DNA from: Isoetes taiwanensis
Taxonomy: Eukaryota; Streptophyta; Lycopodiopsida; Isoetales; Isoetaceae
Assembly: GCA_021234155.1 (NCBI GenBank)
Contig: JAJEKV010000073.1
Location: 1-64,000, forward strand
Direction: 5' to 3'
Length of the DNA: 64,000 nucleotides
Shown here: positions 1 to 13,735 of the stretch, piece after piece
Layout: each line of letters opens with the position of its first letter
Numbering within the stretch: the first letter of the stretch is position 1
Notes under the pieces: generated by a model
The model's input: only the letters and a program-made list of their open reading frames with translations
Database searches by the model: none
What the model was told of the DNA's origin: nothing
Translations under genes and position numbers: made by a program

Positions 1-94
1 ATCTTTGACTGGTAATCTACGAATGGACTAGCATGAGGTCATCCACCAAGAGCAATTTGTACCCAGCGGGAAAAACTAGGGGGGAGGATCTAGT

Positions 95-646
95 GTGATG
101 GACTATGTGCTGGTGCCTGAGCAGGATACGCATCTCTTCAAGCACTTCCAGGTGGGAACAGCTAATAAGGATGAAGAGATCGGCTCAGACCACTTACCAC
201 TTTACTTGAAGTTGGCTTGGCAGGTTGTGCGAACTCCCTGTGCAACAACTCCTCGCATGCCTCAGTTGCGATTGGATTATGAACATGCAGGGGTTTATGC
301 CCAGATGCAATATCCTACACTAGAACAACAGACAGGCCGGCTGACAGATGTGCTTAGGACTGTGGCAGAGAGGTGCTTTGGGATAAGCCACCAGCGACGG
401 ACCTCCAGAAACACAAACTTCCCACGTAATCAATGGTTGGATGCAGAGTGCAAGGAACACAAACGCTGGCTCCGCCAGGTCACTGACCCTGCTTTATGCC
501 CACATGCAGTCAGACAGTACCACATCTTCCTTAAAGCTACGAAAGCCAGACACATTGCAGCGCATCAAAGGGAAATGTTTTACCTCCTGGAACGTCACCC
601 TAGGATCTTCTGGCGAAGGTTCTCAGAAAGCCAGTACAGCCTATAG
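95..646 (+). pseudogene. LINE endonuclease C-terminal part and linker
   Basis: This frame is the end of the LINE polyprotein endonuclease. The motif GSDHLPL near residues 31-37 is the SDH box that closes the apurinic/apyrimidinic-type endonuclease fold used to nick target DNA. After it comes a linker with basic and aromatic residues and no domain I recognise. The reading frame ends at 646. The reverse transcriptase continues from about 655 in another frame, so there is at least one frameshift between the domains, and a further in-frame stop near 688. The N-terminal half of the endonuclease and any first open reading frame are outside the window. Confidence 0.75.
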
Positions 647-654
647 GGAACATC

Positions 655-2615
655 ACTCCCGAGCAGTGGAGGCAATACTTGCAATAGCTATACAACCCTC
701 AGGATGCACAGGCAGCATTACCCCTGCAAGAAGGCCCAGTGCTGGAAATCACAGATTCGGACGTGGAACAAGGCTTACAATATCTTGTCAATGGGAAAGC
801 GCCAGACCTGGATGGTATGCAGGTGGAATTGCTTAAGTGGACAGGGCCGTCCATAGTACCAGTGCTGACCGCCTTGTTCAACAAGGCAGTACAGGAAGGC
901 TTCCCACTGCAGTGGACCAATAGCAGAGTTGTTCCCATCTATAAGACAGGTGACCCGCACTGCCCAGCCAATTACCGAACAATCATGGTCAGTTCGGTGT
1001 TTGCAAAACTGCTTGCTGGGATTCTCGAACAGCAGTTGATGGGCTGGGCAGTGGCAGCAGAGGTGCGGGCCCTCATCGAGGCAGGATTCAGACCCCAGCA
1101 CTCAACCATTGACCACATCTTCACGTTACAAACTCTGGTTGAAGACCGCAGGAACCGCCATCAGGATCTATATTGTTGCTTCGTGGATTTTGCAAAGACG
1201 TTTGACACTGTGCCTCGGGAAAAACTATGGGCAAGATTGCGACAGCTGGGGGTTCCTGTAAATTTGCAGAATGCAGTATACAGGCTATATGAAAGATGCT
1301 CGGGTCGGTTGCAGCCGACAAGCCAACCATTTGATAGTAGTATTGGGGTTCTTCAGGAATGCCTTCTCTCCCCAACATTGTTTGAGCTTTACATTGATCA
1401 ATTGGAGAGCTGGCTTGCTGATAATGGGGGCGCGGAGCTCACCTTCTGCACCAGATCATCAGGCAGTTAATATATGCTGATGATGTGGATCTCTTAGCTT
1501 ACACACCAGCAGGCATGCAATGACATCACGATGCCCTAGATACATTCTGCCAAGAGACTGATATGCACGTCAACCTAGCCAAGACTAAGGTGGTTCTCAT
1601 ATCATCCTCACGTTAGCCAAGGATCCCCTCCTTCAGTTACCGAGGGCAGGATGTGGAAGTGGCATCCACATACAAATATTTGGGAGTGGAGTTTCCTTCT
1701 ACTATGCACTGGGACACATCCATGCTACAAGTGACGGCGGGCTGGAAGACACTATATGCAATGTAAAACAATAGTCATAGAGCAGAGTTGTATGATTGGG
1801 CCCATCAGTCACACCTGTTCAAGGTCTTAGTGGAGCCTGTCCTTTTATACGGGGTTGAAGTATGGGGCCCAATAGTATCCCTCGCTACCTGGAATGACTT
1901 GCACTAGGGGTGAAGTCCACAGTTCCTATCAAATTCTATTGCAGGAGATGGGATTCTTGCCTCTTTAGAAGACGGCCCTTGATCGCCACATTGTCTATTT
2001 TCAGAAGGTGGTTAATATGGATGATGTTCGTCTCCCTAACCTGGGCCGCAGTGCCTCAAGGCCTGCTGGAGGGAAAAGAGAGCTCAATGGTTGGCTACAT
2101 GGAATGTGCAGGAGCACAGGTGCATACATGTGCAAACAGAGGCAGATTGCCATAGCTTGAGGCAATATCCTAACGATTGCTTCCTCAGCAAGCTTTAGGA
2201 TGCCAGTGCCCTTGAACAGGTCAAGACAACACACTACCAGTCCCACATAAATCCCACATTGGAACGAGGCCCGCAATGCTACCTGTGTACCCACTTGCCT
2301 ATGAAAAGGCGCAGACTCATTGCCTCCATTCGCACAGGGGCACACCATCTTCAAATTGAGACGGGCAGATAGATGGGTGAGCCACACCAGGACAAGCTAT
2401 GTCAATGCTGCCAAATGGGAGTCATTAAGGATGAATCTCATACCCTTCAAAGCTGCCTAGCATATGATCAAATCCGGATGCGCTATGCTAAGTTGGTCAG
2501 GCCTGGCCAGCCGCTACATGTGACATTGAGCACGGCTTCCCTACGGGTGCTGGGATCATACCTTCAGGAGGTTATGGACATGCGAGATCAGCTATGTCCT
2601 CGGGCACACACTTGA
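655..2615 (+). pseudogene. LINE reverse transcriptase with C-terminal zinc-binding region, broken
   Basis: This is the RNA-dependent DNA polymerase of the LINE, which copies the element RNA at the nicked target. The open part at 739-1470 shows the fingers and palm blocks: NYRTIMVSSVFAKLL, AGFRPQHSTIDHI, CFVDFAKTFDTVPR and the block before SPTLFELYID. The catalytic box LIYADDVDLLAY follows in another frame at about 1467-1500. Downstream, several stops interrupt a region ending in RRRLIASIRTGAHHLQIETG and a Cys-Cys-His-Cys cluster (CQCCQMG...HTLQSC) at about 2400-2455. No piece is long enough to be functional. A second copy of this region lies inverted at 6640-7330. Confidence 0.85.
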
Positions 2616-2672
2616 CATGTATATATACATTTATTTCATTATGATGTATACTTGTACAGTTTGACAACATTC

Positions 2673-2741
2673 TTATTACTGCCACGGTTTTTCCCTCGAA
2701 AACCCTTTGGGGCGGGGGTTTTTTAACCCGAACAGTAATAA
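2673..2741 (+). other. Predicted folded RNA element in LINE 3' UTR
   Basis: A perfect 9-bp inverted repeat, TTATTACTG and CAGTAATAA, encloses a smaller GGTTTT/AAAACC hairpin and a GGGTT/AACCC hairpin with a T-rich loop. The whole unit sits about 60 bp before the TTTC tail of the LINE. The same arrangement recurs at 54369-54431 with a changed but still perfectly paired outer stem. LINE reverse transcriptases of several clades recognise a 3' UTR stem-loop, so this is probably the template recognition structure. The structure is inferred from base pairing only. Confidence 0.6.
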
Positions 2742-2801
2742 GTTTGTTGCGCTCCTTCTGGGTCCCATAGGCCGATTGGTCTCAGTGGACGATAAAAATC
2801 A

Positions 2802-2840
2802 TTCTTTCTTTCTTTCTTTCCTTCTTTCTTTCTTTCTTTC
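2802..2840 (+). repeat. (TTTC)n tail of LINE
   Basis: About ten TTTC units with one TTCC interruption end the LINE. A short-repeat tail instead of poly(A) is typical of several non-L1 LINE clades. DNA right of it (2841-4300) no longer resembles the element. Confidence 0.8.
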
Positions 2841-2844
2841 AACC

Positions 2845-4302
2845 TTTTACTGATAAAGGTCATTGAATTTGGATCATGGCCTAGAGGCACCTTAGTTATA
2901 TATGGGGAGCAGTTCACGTATTGGGGTAGGACGTACATTGTTAAAGAAATTTGTGTCAAGGTGTTGGTTTGGAATTATATATCACGACAAGCACAAAGGT
3001 TAGAGATGGAATGATTGTTCCGTTGATGCCATATGCAGGTCCCGAATATATATGGGACACTTGGCATAAATTAATTAAGCATGAATGGCGCACGCTTATG
3101 CATGGACTAAATTCCAACTGCGAATGATAACTATGCAGACTTGACATTCCTCGATGGGCGTCCTTAATTGCATGGAAATATTGCTACTTTTATTAAAAGC
3201 TCTATTTGATAGTCCCTAAGCTACCAACTCTGTGTTTATCCAAGCAAATAAGATCTCAGAGGAATTTTTCGAGTGTAAACTTGATGGGACATAGTGATGG
3301 TATATGCAACAACTGATTTATGTGTTGGCAATGGATAGAATAGAATTAAACAGAAGAGAAATCCGTAAAGAGATATTCATTCACTTATCTAGTGGATGAG
3401 GCGTTTGAAGCATGTTCTCCTCAATCGCAGCTCTGCCTAATGGGATGGCCATTTTTTCAAATTTGTCTCCACACTACCTGCATCAAAACCATCATTTCGT
3501 AAAAAAACCACCCGTTTGAGAAAAACAAAATGCAAAGGCTCAACATTTGCAAATATTATACATTAGTCTCGCTGCACAGACCCATGAGCAAACCATACAT
3601 TCAATGCTCTTTTCAACACTTTTTCACAATTTCGATTCAAACTAAGTCCAAATTAAATTAAATTCTATCTATGATGATGCAAATTTCAAGGTTCCACGAC
3701 CCCATTGGGCGCATAAAAGAATGTCCAACTAAGGATCCTCAGAATCCATATTCATCTAAAAAAAAGCCTTCACTTCACTTCAAGAATCCATAGAAAAAAC
3801 CCACATCTAAAATAGCTAACTGAGAAAATATGCACTTCTAAATTCCTGTGCTATATTAATCAAGAATTGCCCTTCTAAACTCTAATCCTTACGAGCGACC
3901 CAAATAAACAAGTTATGATTTGCAAAAACTTAGCTAGCTAGAAGGGCTTGATCTAAGCTCGTGAGAAGAAGATGTGATCAAAATACAGAAGTGTAGGATA
4001 GAAAGTGGTTTTTGTTTTGAAATATAAGCCACACATAAAGCAAAAACGCTCATGCTTTTTTTTATGGATATGTTAGGATAGCACAATCAATCCTCACAAA
4101 AGAATCTATAAGTACGAATGCAAACACAAACCACATAAACCTTGAATTTTGGTGCAAAAACCGTGAATAGCGTGGTGGGCTCAAGCAAGTTACATGTGAA
4201 TTAAACCACCAGATCACCCTCCCCCAAGCCCAAAATATAAAAGAACTAGAAACAAGAAAATCCCCGTTGTCTTAGCTCTAGGCCATATCTCAACCAAATC
4301 AG
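2845..4302. other. Intergenic, nothing recognised
   Basis: AT-rich sequence with only short open frames. I find no domain, no repeat shared with the rest of the window and no splice-bounded exon. It ends at the first recognisable CDC48 codons at about 4303. Confidence 0.5.
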
Positions 4303-6566
<2,264 letters not shown>

Positions 6567-6639
6567 ACCATTGCTGAAGGCGTCTACAAGCGCAAATGTA
6601 GCAGTTGATTTGGTGTAATTAGGTTAACACATCGTGCTC

Positions 6640-7330
6640 AAATATCCACAAACTCTGGGAAAATATGCATCTTTGATGGCTCCCATCTGGCAACATTCAT
6701 GTTTTCACATTGCTCAAGTTCCCATCTGCTTCTTTCACTTCTGACGCAGTGTGCATCCGTACAAATGAATGCAATTGTTCGCGCTTGTTCATGGACAAAT
6801 GTGATAATACGTATTGGTGCATGCCATAGAGGAATGCATATGGCCTTTGTAGTGAATTATTTTGACCTTTTCCAAAGCACTGGCATCCCAAAACTTACCA
6901 AGAAAGCAATGTTGAGATACTGCGTTAGGTGATTGTGATCTTCATTTTTATGCACCTGGACACATTCCTACTACTGGACATTTCATTTGAAGAAGCAACC
7001 TGCATGTTTCTCCTTCCAGCAGACTTTAAGACGTTGTGGACCTATGGCCAGGATGTAGGACAGATTTGGAATTCGACTGTCTCCCATGTTCACCACCCTA
7101 GCAATAAAGTATGTCTCGCTTCAAGGCACGCCATGCTATAGAGGTAAGAATCATGTTTCTTGTAGGGATGCCAAGTTGACCCACATTCCAGGCTGATAGA
7201 AAGTGCTCGGCATCCAGATGCTATCGCATACTTGCTGCTTGTGGGCTAATGGGTCCATATCATCTGCATATATCAATTATCTAATGATGTGATCAGCAAG
7301 CCGAGCCCCTCCCTCTCCATGCAAATAGCA
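6640..7330 (-). mobile_element. Inverted LINE fragment, same family as 1-2845
   Basis: Read on the minus strand, this stretch repeats the central part of the LINE at the left end. It has HIIRxLIYADDMDPLA around 7250-7310, the reverse transcriptase catalytic box, matching the same block near 1455-1495. The stretch at 6850-6930 matches the complement of 2160-2230. The 3' UTR and tail are absent, so both ends are truncated. It contains stops throughout. Confidence 0.7.
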
Positions 7331-7589
7331 TGGGGGGACAGTAGACATCCATGTCGCACTCTCACACTGCTTCATTATTAGTCAATTGTTAGGAGTTACA
7401 TATTACTTTTTGATTGGGAAAAGCATAGTAGATTATATGGTGTTGAGACCCTATCGAAGTGTGCTATCTGACAGACTGCAAAAGGATTAAAGATAGCAGA
7501 ATGTGACGTTTTTACATCCACTTAAGACCGAACAAACTATGATATGCACACCCAACACAAAAATTGCTCATTGGGTTCTTCCTCCATCA

Positions 7590-8204
<615 letters not shown>

Positions 8205-8732
8205 TTTTACGGATAATGGCTAAAAGGCAATTGAGGGAAAGATATATTTGGCAAACACAAGTGCTAAAGTGGATTGTTTATTCAATAAATGAAATACAGA
8301 GAACAGGAGTAAAGAAATAGTCCAACCACCCGACCACGGAACTAGCACTTCAAAACAATGAAGTAATCCGCTAGGAGCCTCCAAGACTCCGCCGCTAGTT
8401 CCTCTCCTGGAATATGATGCAATCCTTCACAGAGCCAATCTTTTATGAGACAACCAATGATCCACATTATTCCACAACATGTTATAAATCATCAAGGATC
8501 TATTCTCGTCCTCTCATCCATTATTGGCTCTGGCTCCTGTAATACACCAGACTAAGATTAGCATCATCTATTCTTTAATCTCCTCCAGTCATAGCTAACC
8601 AATAATAGAGTAGCTAATTCTATGGTGCACTATGATTGGCATGACAGTTAGAATAGCTAATTCTAATGCCATGGTTGTATAAAAGTCTGGACTTTCTCAT
8701 AACATTCTAACTTTTAGAATGTATTCGTAACA
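8205..8732 (-). repeat. Element 1 3' LTR
   Basis: This is the left LTR, which is 3' for the minus-strand element. On the minus strand it starts TGTTACG and ends CGTAAAA, an imperfect inverted end pair. It matches 13194-13730 along its length, with short indels (for example 4 bp after ACATGTT and 6 bp after GGTGCAC). Confidence 0.92.
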
Positions 8733-8839
8733 GCCCGTCGGGGTAAAGAATCAATTGTCCTCAGTTGGCAAAAGTAGATTCCCCCCTTCCCGGGAAATAA
8801 TATAGGCTGTTACATTCACTGCCGCGGATAGACTTCCGT

Positions 8840-10273
8840 AAGCTTCCAGCGGAGGTAAGTAATGCTTTCGAAATAATCCTCGATTTCCATTTCGCCCAAG
8901 ATGTGGCACCTCCTTATACTTTTACCAAATATCTGCGTTTAATACCACGACCCTTATGCCTCATAATCATCTCAGGTTGATACACTGTATTATCATCCAC
9001 TAACACTGGTTCTGATGCTTGCGGCACTAATTGTGGGTTAACTCCTTATAATGGCCTGATATATTCCACATTAAAAGAATTATGCATCTTCCAAGTATCG
9101 GGCAATTCCAACCTGTAAACATTATCCATTTATCTTTTCAATGATCCTAAAAGGTCCATAAAACCTGGTAAGAAGCTTGTGCTTTTTCTGTTCGGAAAGA
9201 GCACGTCTTTCCTTAATGATTTGAATGAATACCCAGTCATCCAATTGATAGAACCTGTCTGTGTTTCCTGTTCGCTTGACGAGTGTACCTTTCATGTGCA
9301 ACAGTGAGTGCTGCCCTGGTGGATTCCAAAACAGCATCCATATCTTTAGCAATTTGATCTGCCTCCATCACACCTTCTGCCACTTTAATAACAGGATTTG
9401 GAGGTAAACGTCCTGTATAACATAAAAAGGTGATAAACCTGTGGCTGAGTGTGTGGCCTATTATAAGCAAACTGAACCATTGGCAGATACCGCTCCCGAT
9501 TAGAAACTTGCTCATATACAAAACTGCGTAGCATGATTAGAAGAGTTCTATGAGTAAATTCTGTCTGCCCATCCGTCTGAGGATGGAAAGCTGTGGAGAA
9601 ATGCATCCTTGTACCTAGATTTGTAAACAATGCTCTCCAAAACTTGCTGCAAAACTTTGAATCTCTGTCAGAAATTATTACCTCCGGCAATCCTTGGTTC
9701 TTAAATACTTCTTTCAAATATAATCGTGCAACATCATGAGCTTTTAATGTCTTTTTGCAAGGGATAAAGATTGCATACTTACTCAGACGGTCCACAATGG
9801 TCCAAACCTGATCATTACCTTGCCTGCTCCGTGGAACACTAACAAAGTCCATACTGATATGCTGAAAAGGTTTTTCCGGGATACTTAGTGCCATCAATAA
9901 TCCTGGAACCTTGGCATGAGAATCTTTGGTTTTCCGACACACAAGACATCTTTCCACAAATGCAACAACATCTTTTCTTATAGTTTTCCAATAGAAATAC
10001 TTTGAAATCAAATCATGATGCTATTGGTACGTCATGGCATTCTCGTAGAACCGTTTCCCTGAATTGTGGAGTAACACAAAGACAATCTTTGAAAAACAAA
10101 TATCCTTTGCGTAAATAGAAATTGTCAATAATACGTTGCTGGCTTTTATGCAAATCAATCCAAACACTACCAAATTCATCATCTTGCTCATACATACCCA
10201 TCATTGCCTCAAATGTGCTTTCCCGCCAAAGGGAAAAATTATTCACCTGAATAATGTCATCTGAATGACGCAC
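8840..10273 (-). pseudogene. Element 1 integrase with degenerate chromodomain
   Basis: The retroviral-type integrase inserts the cDNA into the genome. On the minus strand the zinc finger (CLVCRK in the second half) is at about 9950-9985. The catalytic core follows with ISMDFVSVP (first Asp), IISDRDSKF (second Asp) and [15 protein letters not shown] (Glu). The C-terminal barrel is around 9125-9260 (LLTRFYGPFRIIEKING). A chromodomain-like tail is recognisable at about 8880-8970 (KRRYLVKV before a stop), broken by frameshifts. The segment is split among several frames with stops at 10012 and near 9380, so no full enzyme can be made. Confidence 0.85.
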
Positions 10274-10300
10274 GCAACTAAGAGCATCAGCAACTTTATT

Positions 10301-11470
10301 CTATGGACCTGGCTTATAATGAATAGCATTAGTATCAATCCCAAAACGCTGTAACAACTCTGCCCATTTAACCTGGCGTGGGCTTGCAGAAGCTTGTATC
10401 AATAAAAACTGAATGCTTTGCTGGTCTGTTTTAATGTGAAAATCACTACCCATAAGATAATGTTTCCAAATTTTTAAAGCATGCACAATAGCCAATAATT
10501 CTTTTTCATAGATAGTATACTTTAATTCCGCAGAATTAAGCTTGCGGTTCTCAAAAGCAATAGGATGCCCATCCTATTCTAATACTGCCCCTATAGAAGA
10601 ACCACTTGCATCAGTACAGCAAACAAAGTATTGCTTAGAAAAATCTGGCAATTGTAAAACAGGTGTAGTAATAAGGCGTTGCTTCAAAGATTGAAAAGCC
10701 TGTGCTTGAGAGCGTTCCCAATGAAAGGGTGTGGCATGCTGTAACAAACTTGTTAAGGGCAAAGCCAACTGAGCAAAATTATGGACAAACCATCGATAAT
10801 AGCTACAAAGCCCCAAAAAGAAACGTACCTCAGTGACATTTTGTGGAACTGGCCAATTTTGCACCACTTGCACTTTTGCAGGATCATCCTGAATACCTTT
10901 TCCAGAAACTACATGCCCTAAATACTCAATTTGAGGTTGGAAGAAAAAACTTTTCTTACGGTTTATTTGAAATTTTTGATCACGCAATATGTTCAACACC
11001 TGACGCAAATGATCCATGTGCTCGGTCTCATTTCTGCTATAAACCAAAATATCATCCAAAAAGACCACAACATTGCCCAAAAAGGGTCTCAAAACTCTAC
11101 TCATCATGCGACAAAAGGTTGCAGGGGCATTAGTTAATCCAATAGGCATAACTAAAAATTCATAATGACCATAAGGTGTGCGAAAAGCTGTTTTATGAAT
11201 GTCTAGTTCATGCACACGAACCTGATGATAACCAAATTTTAAATCTATCTTACTGAAGATGATGGCGCCCTTCAACTGATCCAGCAAGTCATCCACTCGA
11301 GGAATAGGATACTTATTCTTTATTGTGAACTTATTGAGGGCCCTGTAATCAATACACATACGAAAAGAACCATCTTTTTTGTTAACCAAAAGAATTGGTC
11401 CTTCATATGGTGAGGTATTTTCTCGGATCAAACCACGATCCAACAAATCTTGAACTTGCTTTTGAACTTC
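10301..11470 (-). pseudogene. Element 1 reverse transcriptase and RNase H
   Basis: The 290-residue frame at 10574-11446 is a nearly intact Ty3/gypsy reverse transcriptase. It has [34 protein letters not shown], the catalytic [12 protein letters not shown] at about residues 128-139, and the connection [21 protein letters not shown]. RNase H begins [17 protein letters not shown] and then stops. The rest continues at 10301-10495 with LKIWKHYLMGSDFHIKTDQQS. The catalytic aspartates of the polymerase are present, but the break in RNase H and the lost junction to integrase disable the polyprotein. Confidence 0.92.
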
Positions 11471-11471
11471 A

Positions 11472-12420
11472 TCAAATCAGCATAACTGGTGACATTCTGT
11501 AAGAATGTTTCACTATTGGTTCAGTTCCTTGAACTAACTCAATGCGATGATTTTTCGATCGATCAGGTGGCATCTCTACATCATCATCGTTAAACAATGC
11601 CTTATATTTATTAAGAAATTGCAAATGAGCACGGTCCAAATCATTAGTAACAGTGGTAGCTTGCTCATGAGGAAAAATATATATAAGATAAACTCCTATG
11701 CACACATCTTTTAAAAGCAGCATGACTAATCATGATAGCAGGATTGGAAGATTTTATACCTTTGAAGGTGACTCCATCGACAGTGACTTCGAGAGTCTTG
11801 TAATTTACTATAGGATCAATTTGTCTCCACCATGGAATTCCAAGTACGACGTACACTTTCCTCAAATTTGGAACCACCATAAAATCGCGAGTCGTGACAT
11901 AATCACCAAGTGCAAGTTTTTGCTGTGGCACTTTTGCTGAACAAGAACCAAATATATTAGTACAAATGCCTGCTACTGTACGATTAGGAAAACGAACAGT
12001 AAGCAATCCCAAACGTTGAACAAGTTCTGAAGAAATGAGACCATGCGAGGCGCCATTGTCCAATTGCACGATCACATGAGTTTGACCAATATGTCCATCA
12101 AACAACAATAGGTCATGAGAATCTGCGTCCCCTGGGATCTCGGTTGTGCCGGCATTGACCTTTTCCTTATTACCACCTCTCTTGTCATCACGTCCACCAT
12201 GATCACTACCACGGCTAAGTCTCCCCCGCTTACCAACGCGGCAATCACGAGCATAGTGACCTTGGCGGCCACACTGGTAACACGCATCAGCTTCAAAGGT
12301 AGCAGGACATGGCCGTTTGCCCAATCGATCAAATACAGATCTTTTGGGACCATCAGATCTTCTTGGACCATCATGATCACGAACCATGTCTACATTGTTT
12401 GCGCGCATTCGAGCAAACAA
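11472..12420 (-). pseudogene. Element 1 gag zinc knuckle and protease
   Basis: The frame 11665-12420 holds a retroviral zinc knuckle CYQCGRQGHYARDC (CX2CX4HX4C, about 12235-12290), which binds the element RNA. It is followed by an aspartic protease domain whose active site reads LDNGAS at about 12035-12060 instead of the usual D-T/S-G. The protease core continues VVPNLRKVYVVLGIPWWRQIDP. The 11472-11723 piece (DRSKNHRIELVQGTEPI and PYRM-like end) is the linker to reverse transcriptase in another frame. The neighbouring capsid frame overlaps its start at 12377-12420. Confidence 0.85.
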
Positions 12421-13152
12421 TGAAACGAGCCTTAATCTCCCTTTTTATTAATCCCGCCATTTGACTTAACAAAGTGTTAAATCTATTTGTGAAATCATCC
12501 ACTGATTCATCAGCACGCTGCTTCATGGTTCGCCGCTGCTCCTGGACAAAGTCCTTATAATTGTCTGGCATAAATTCAAACGTCAAAAGTTTCTTCATTC
12601 TAGCCCAAGTATTAATGGGTTTATCTGCTGCATTAGCAGCATCCACCTTCTGCTGCCACCATAATATAGGGTCCCCTTTTAATTGAGCCCGCGCCCAATA
12701 CGGTTTCTGTTGGTCAGAGTACTCATACTCGGAGAAGAAACTCTCCATCTTAGCGATCCATCAGAGTAAGGATGCACCATCGCGCTTCCCATAGAAGTAA
12801 TCCAACTCCACCTTTGGATCCTTAGGCTTTTTCTCCTTCAGAGTGCCATCATCATTGTTTTGGTCCAACTTTTGCACCAAAAGATTTTGTAATAACTCAT
12901 TTTGCTTCACAAGCAAACGAGTCAGACTATCTCGAGATGTTTTCTTCTTAGCTTTTTTCATCATAGTTCTAGAGGATTAAAAGGTTTCACAACTTGCTCT
13001 CCTGACTCTCCATTGTCATCCAAATTATTGTCCATAGGAAGAACATCTTTCCCCTCAACAGAATTATCTTCCTCAATCGGAATTCCATCAAAACCTTCTT
13101 CCACAATCTTCTCGACAATAGCACGCTTCAGACTTTTCACCTTCTTCGCCAT
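12377..13152 (-). pseudogene. Element 1 gag (capsid region)
   Basis: Gag builds the virus-like particle. A first frame starts at 13152 with a Lys-rich and then acidic segment (MAKKVKSLKRAIVEKIVEEG) and stops at 12961. A second starts with an ATGA overlap at 12964 (MMKKAKKKTSRDSLTRLLVK). A third, 12377-12748, has the capsid core: KPYWARAQLKGDPILWWQQK and QEQRRTMKQRADESVDDF, typical of the retrotransposon gag family. The frame changes are probably decay, although an original short upstream frame cannot be excluded. The gag start lies only about 40 bp after the LTR. Confidence 0.82.
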
Positions 13153-13176
13153 ATCTGCTCACCGTCAAGATGAATT

Positions 13177-13192
13177 CACGTCGGGTTCACCA
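13177..13192 (-). promoter_or_regulatory. Element 1 primer-binding site
   Basis: Just inside the 5' LTR, the minus strand reads TGGTGAACCCGACGTG, which begins TGG as expected for pairing with a tRNA 3' CCA end. I cannot assign the tRNA with confidence. Confidence 0.55.
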
Positions 13193-13193
13193 C

Positions 13194-13730
13194 TTTTACG
13201 AATAAGGGCTAAAAGGCAATTCAGAGAAAGATATATTTGGCAAATACAAGCGCTAAAGTGGATTGTTTATTAAATAAAGGAAATACAGAGAACAGGAGTA
13301 AAGAAATAGTCCAACCACCCGACCACGGAACTAGCACTTCAAAACAATGAAGTAATCCGCTAGGAGCCTCCAAGACTCCGTCGCTAGTTCCTCCCCTGAA
13401 CTATGATGCAATCCTTCACAGAGCCAATCTTTTATGAGACAACCAATGATCCACATTATTCCACAACATGTTCTTATAAATCATCAAGGATCTATTCTCG
13501 TCCTCTCATCCATTATTGGCTCTGGCTCCTGTAATACACCAGACTTCGATTAGCATCATCTATTCTTTAATCTCCTTCAGTCATAGCTAACCAATAATAG
13601 AGTAGCTAATTCTATGGTGCACTTGCACTATGATTGGCATGACAATTAGAATAGCTAATTCTAATGCCGTGGTTGTATAAAAGTCTGGACTTTCTCATAA
13701 CATTCCAACTTTTAGCATGTATTCGTAACA
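13194..13730 (-). repeat. Element 1 5' LTR
   Basis: This is the right LTR, 5' for the minus-strand element, and contains its promoter. It matches 8205-8732 throughout. The right edge is CGTAACA followed by the target repeat GCAAT. Confidence 0.92.
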
Positions 13731-13735
13731 GCAAT

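Larger units (their letters stand above)
1..2845 (+). mobile_element. Non-L1 LINE, 5' part outside window
   Basis: This is a non-LTR retrotransposon read on the plus strand. In order it shows the end of an apurinic-type endonuclease, a reverse transcriptase with many breaks, a Cys/His zinc-binding tail, a structured 3' UTR and a TTTC-rich tail. The reverse transcriptase has a tyrosine-alanine-aspartate-aspartate box at about 1475-1490. Its neighbouring motifs (VDFAKTFDTVPR and SPTLFELYID) differ from the plant L1 copy at 45735-47964, so it belongs to another LINE clade that I cannot name with certainty. Several stops and frame changes show it is dead. The start of the element lies left of the window, and no target duplication can be assigned. 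Confidence 0.85.
8205..13730 (-). mobile_element. Ty3/gypsy element 1, complete with LTRs and target duplication
   Basis: A 5.5-kb LTR retrotransposon on the minus strand, bounded by LTRs at 8205-8732 and 13194-13730 and flanked by the 5-bp direct repeat GCAAT (8200-8204 and 13731-13735). The order gag, zinc knuckle, protease, reverse transcriptase, RNase H, integrase, degenerate chromodomain makes it a Ty3/gypsy chromovirus-type element. The LTRs differ by roughly 20 changes over about 530 bp by eye, so it is a moderately old insertion. Frame breaks in gag and pol make it non-autonomous. It interrupts the CDC48 pseudogene. Confidence 0.95.
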
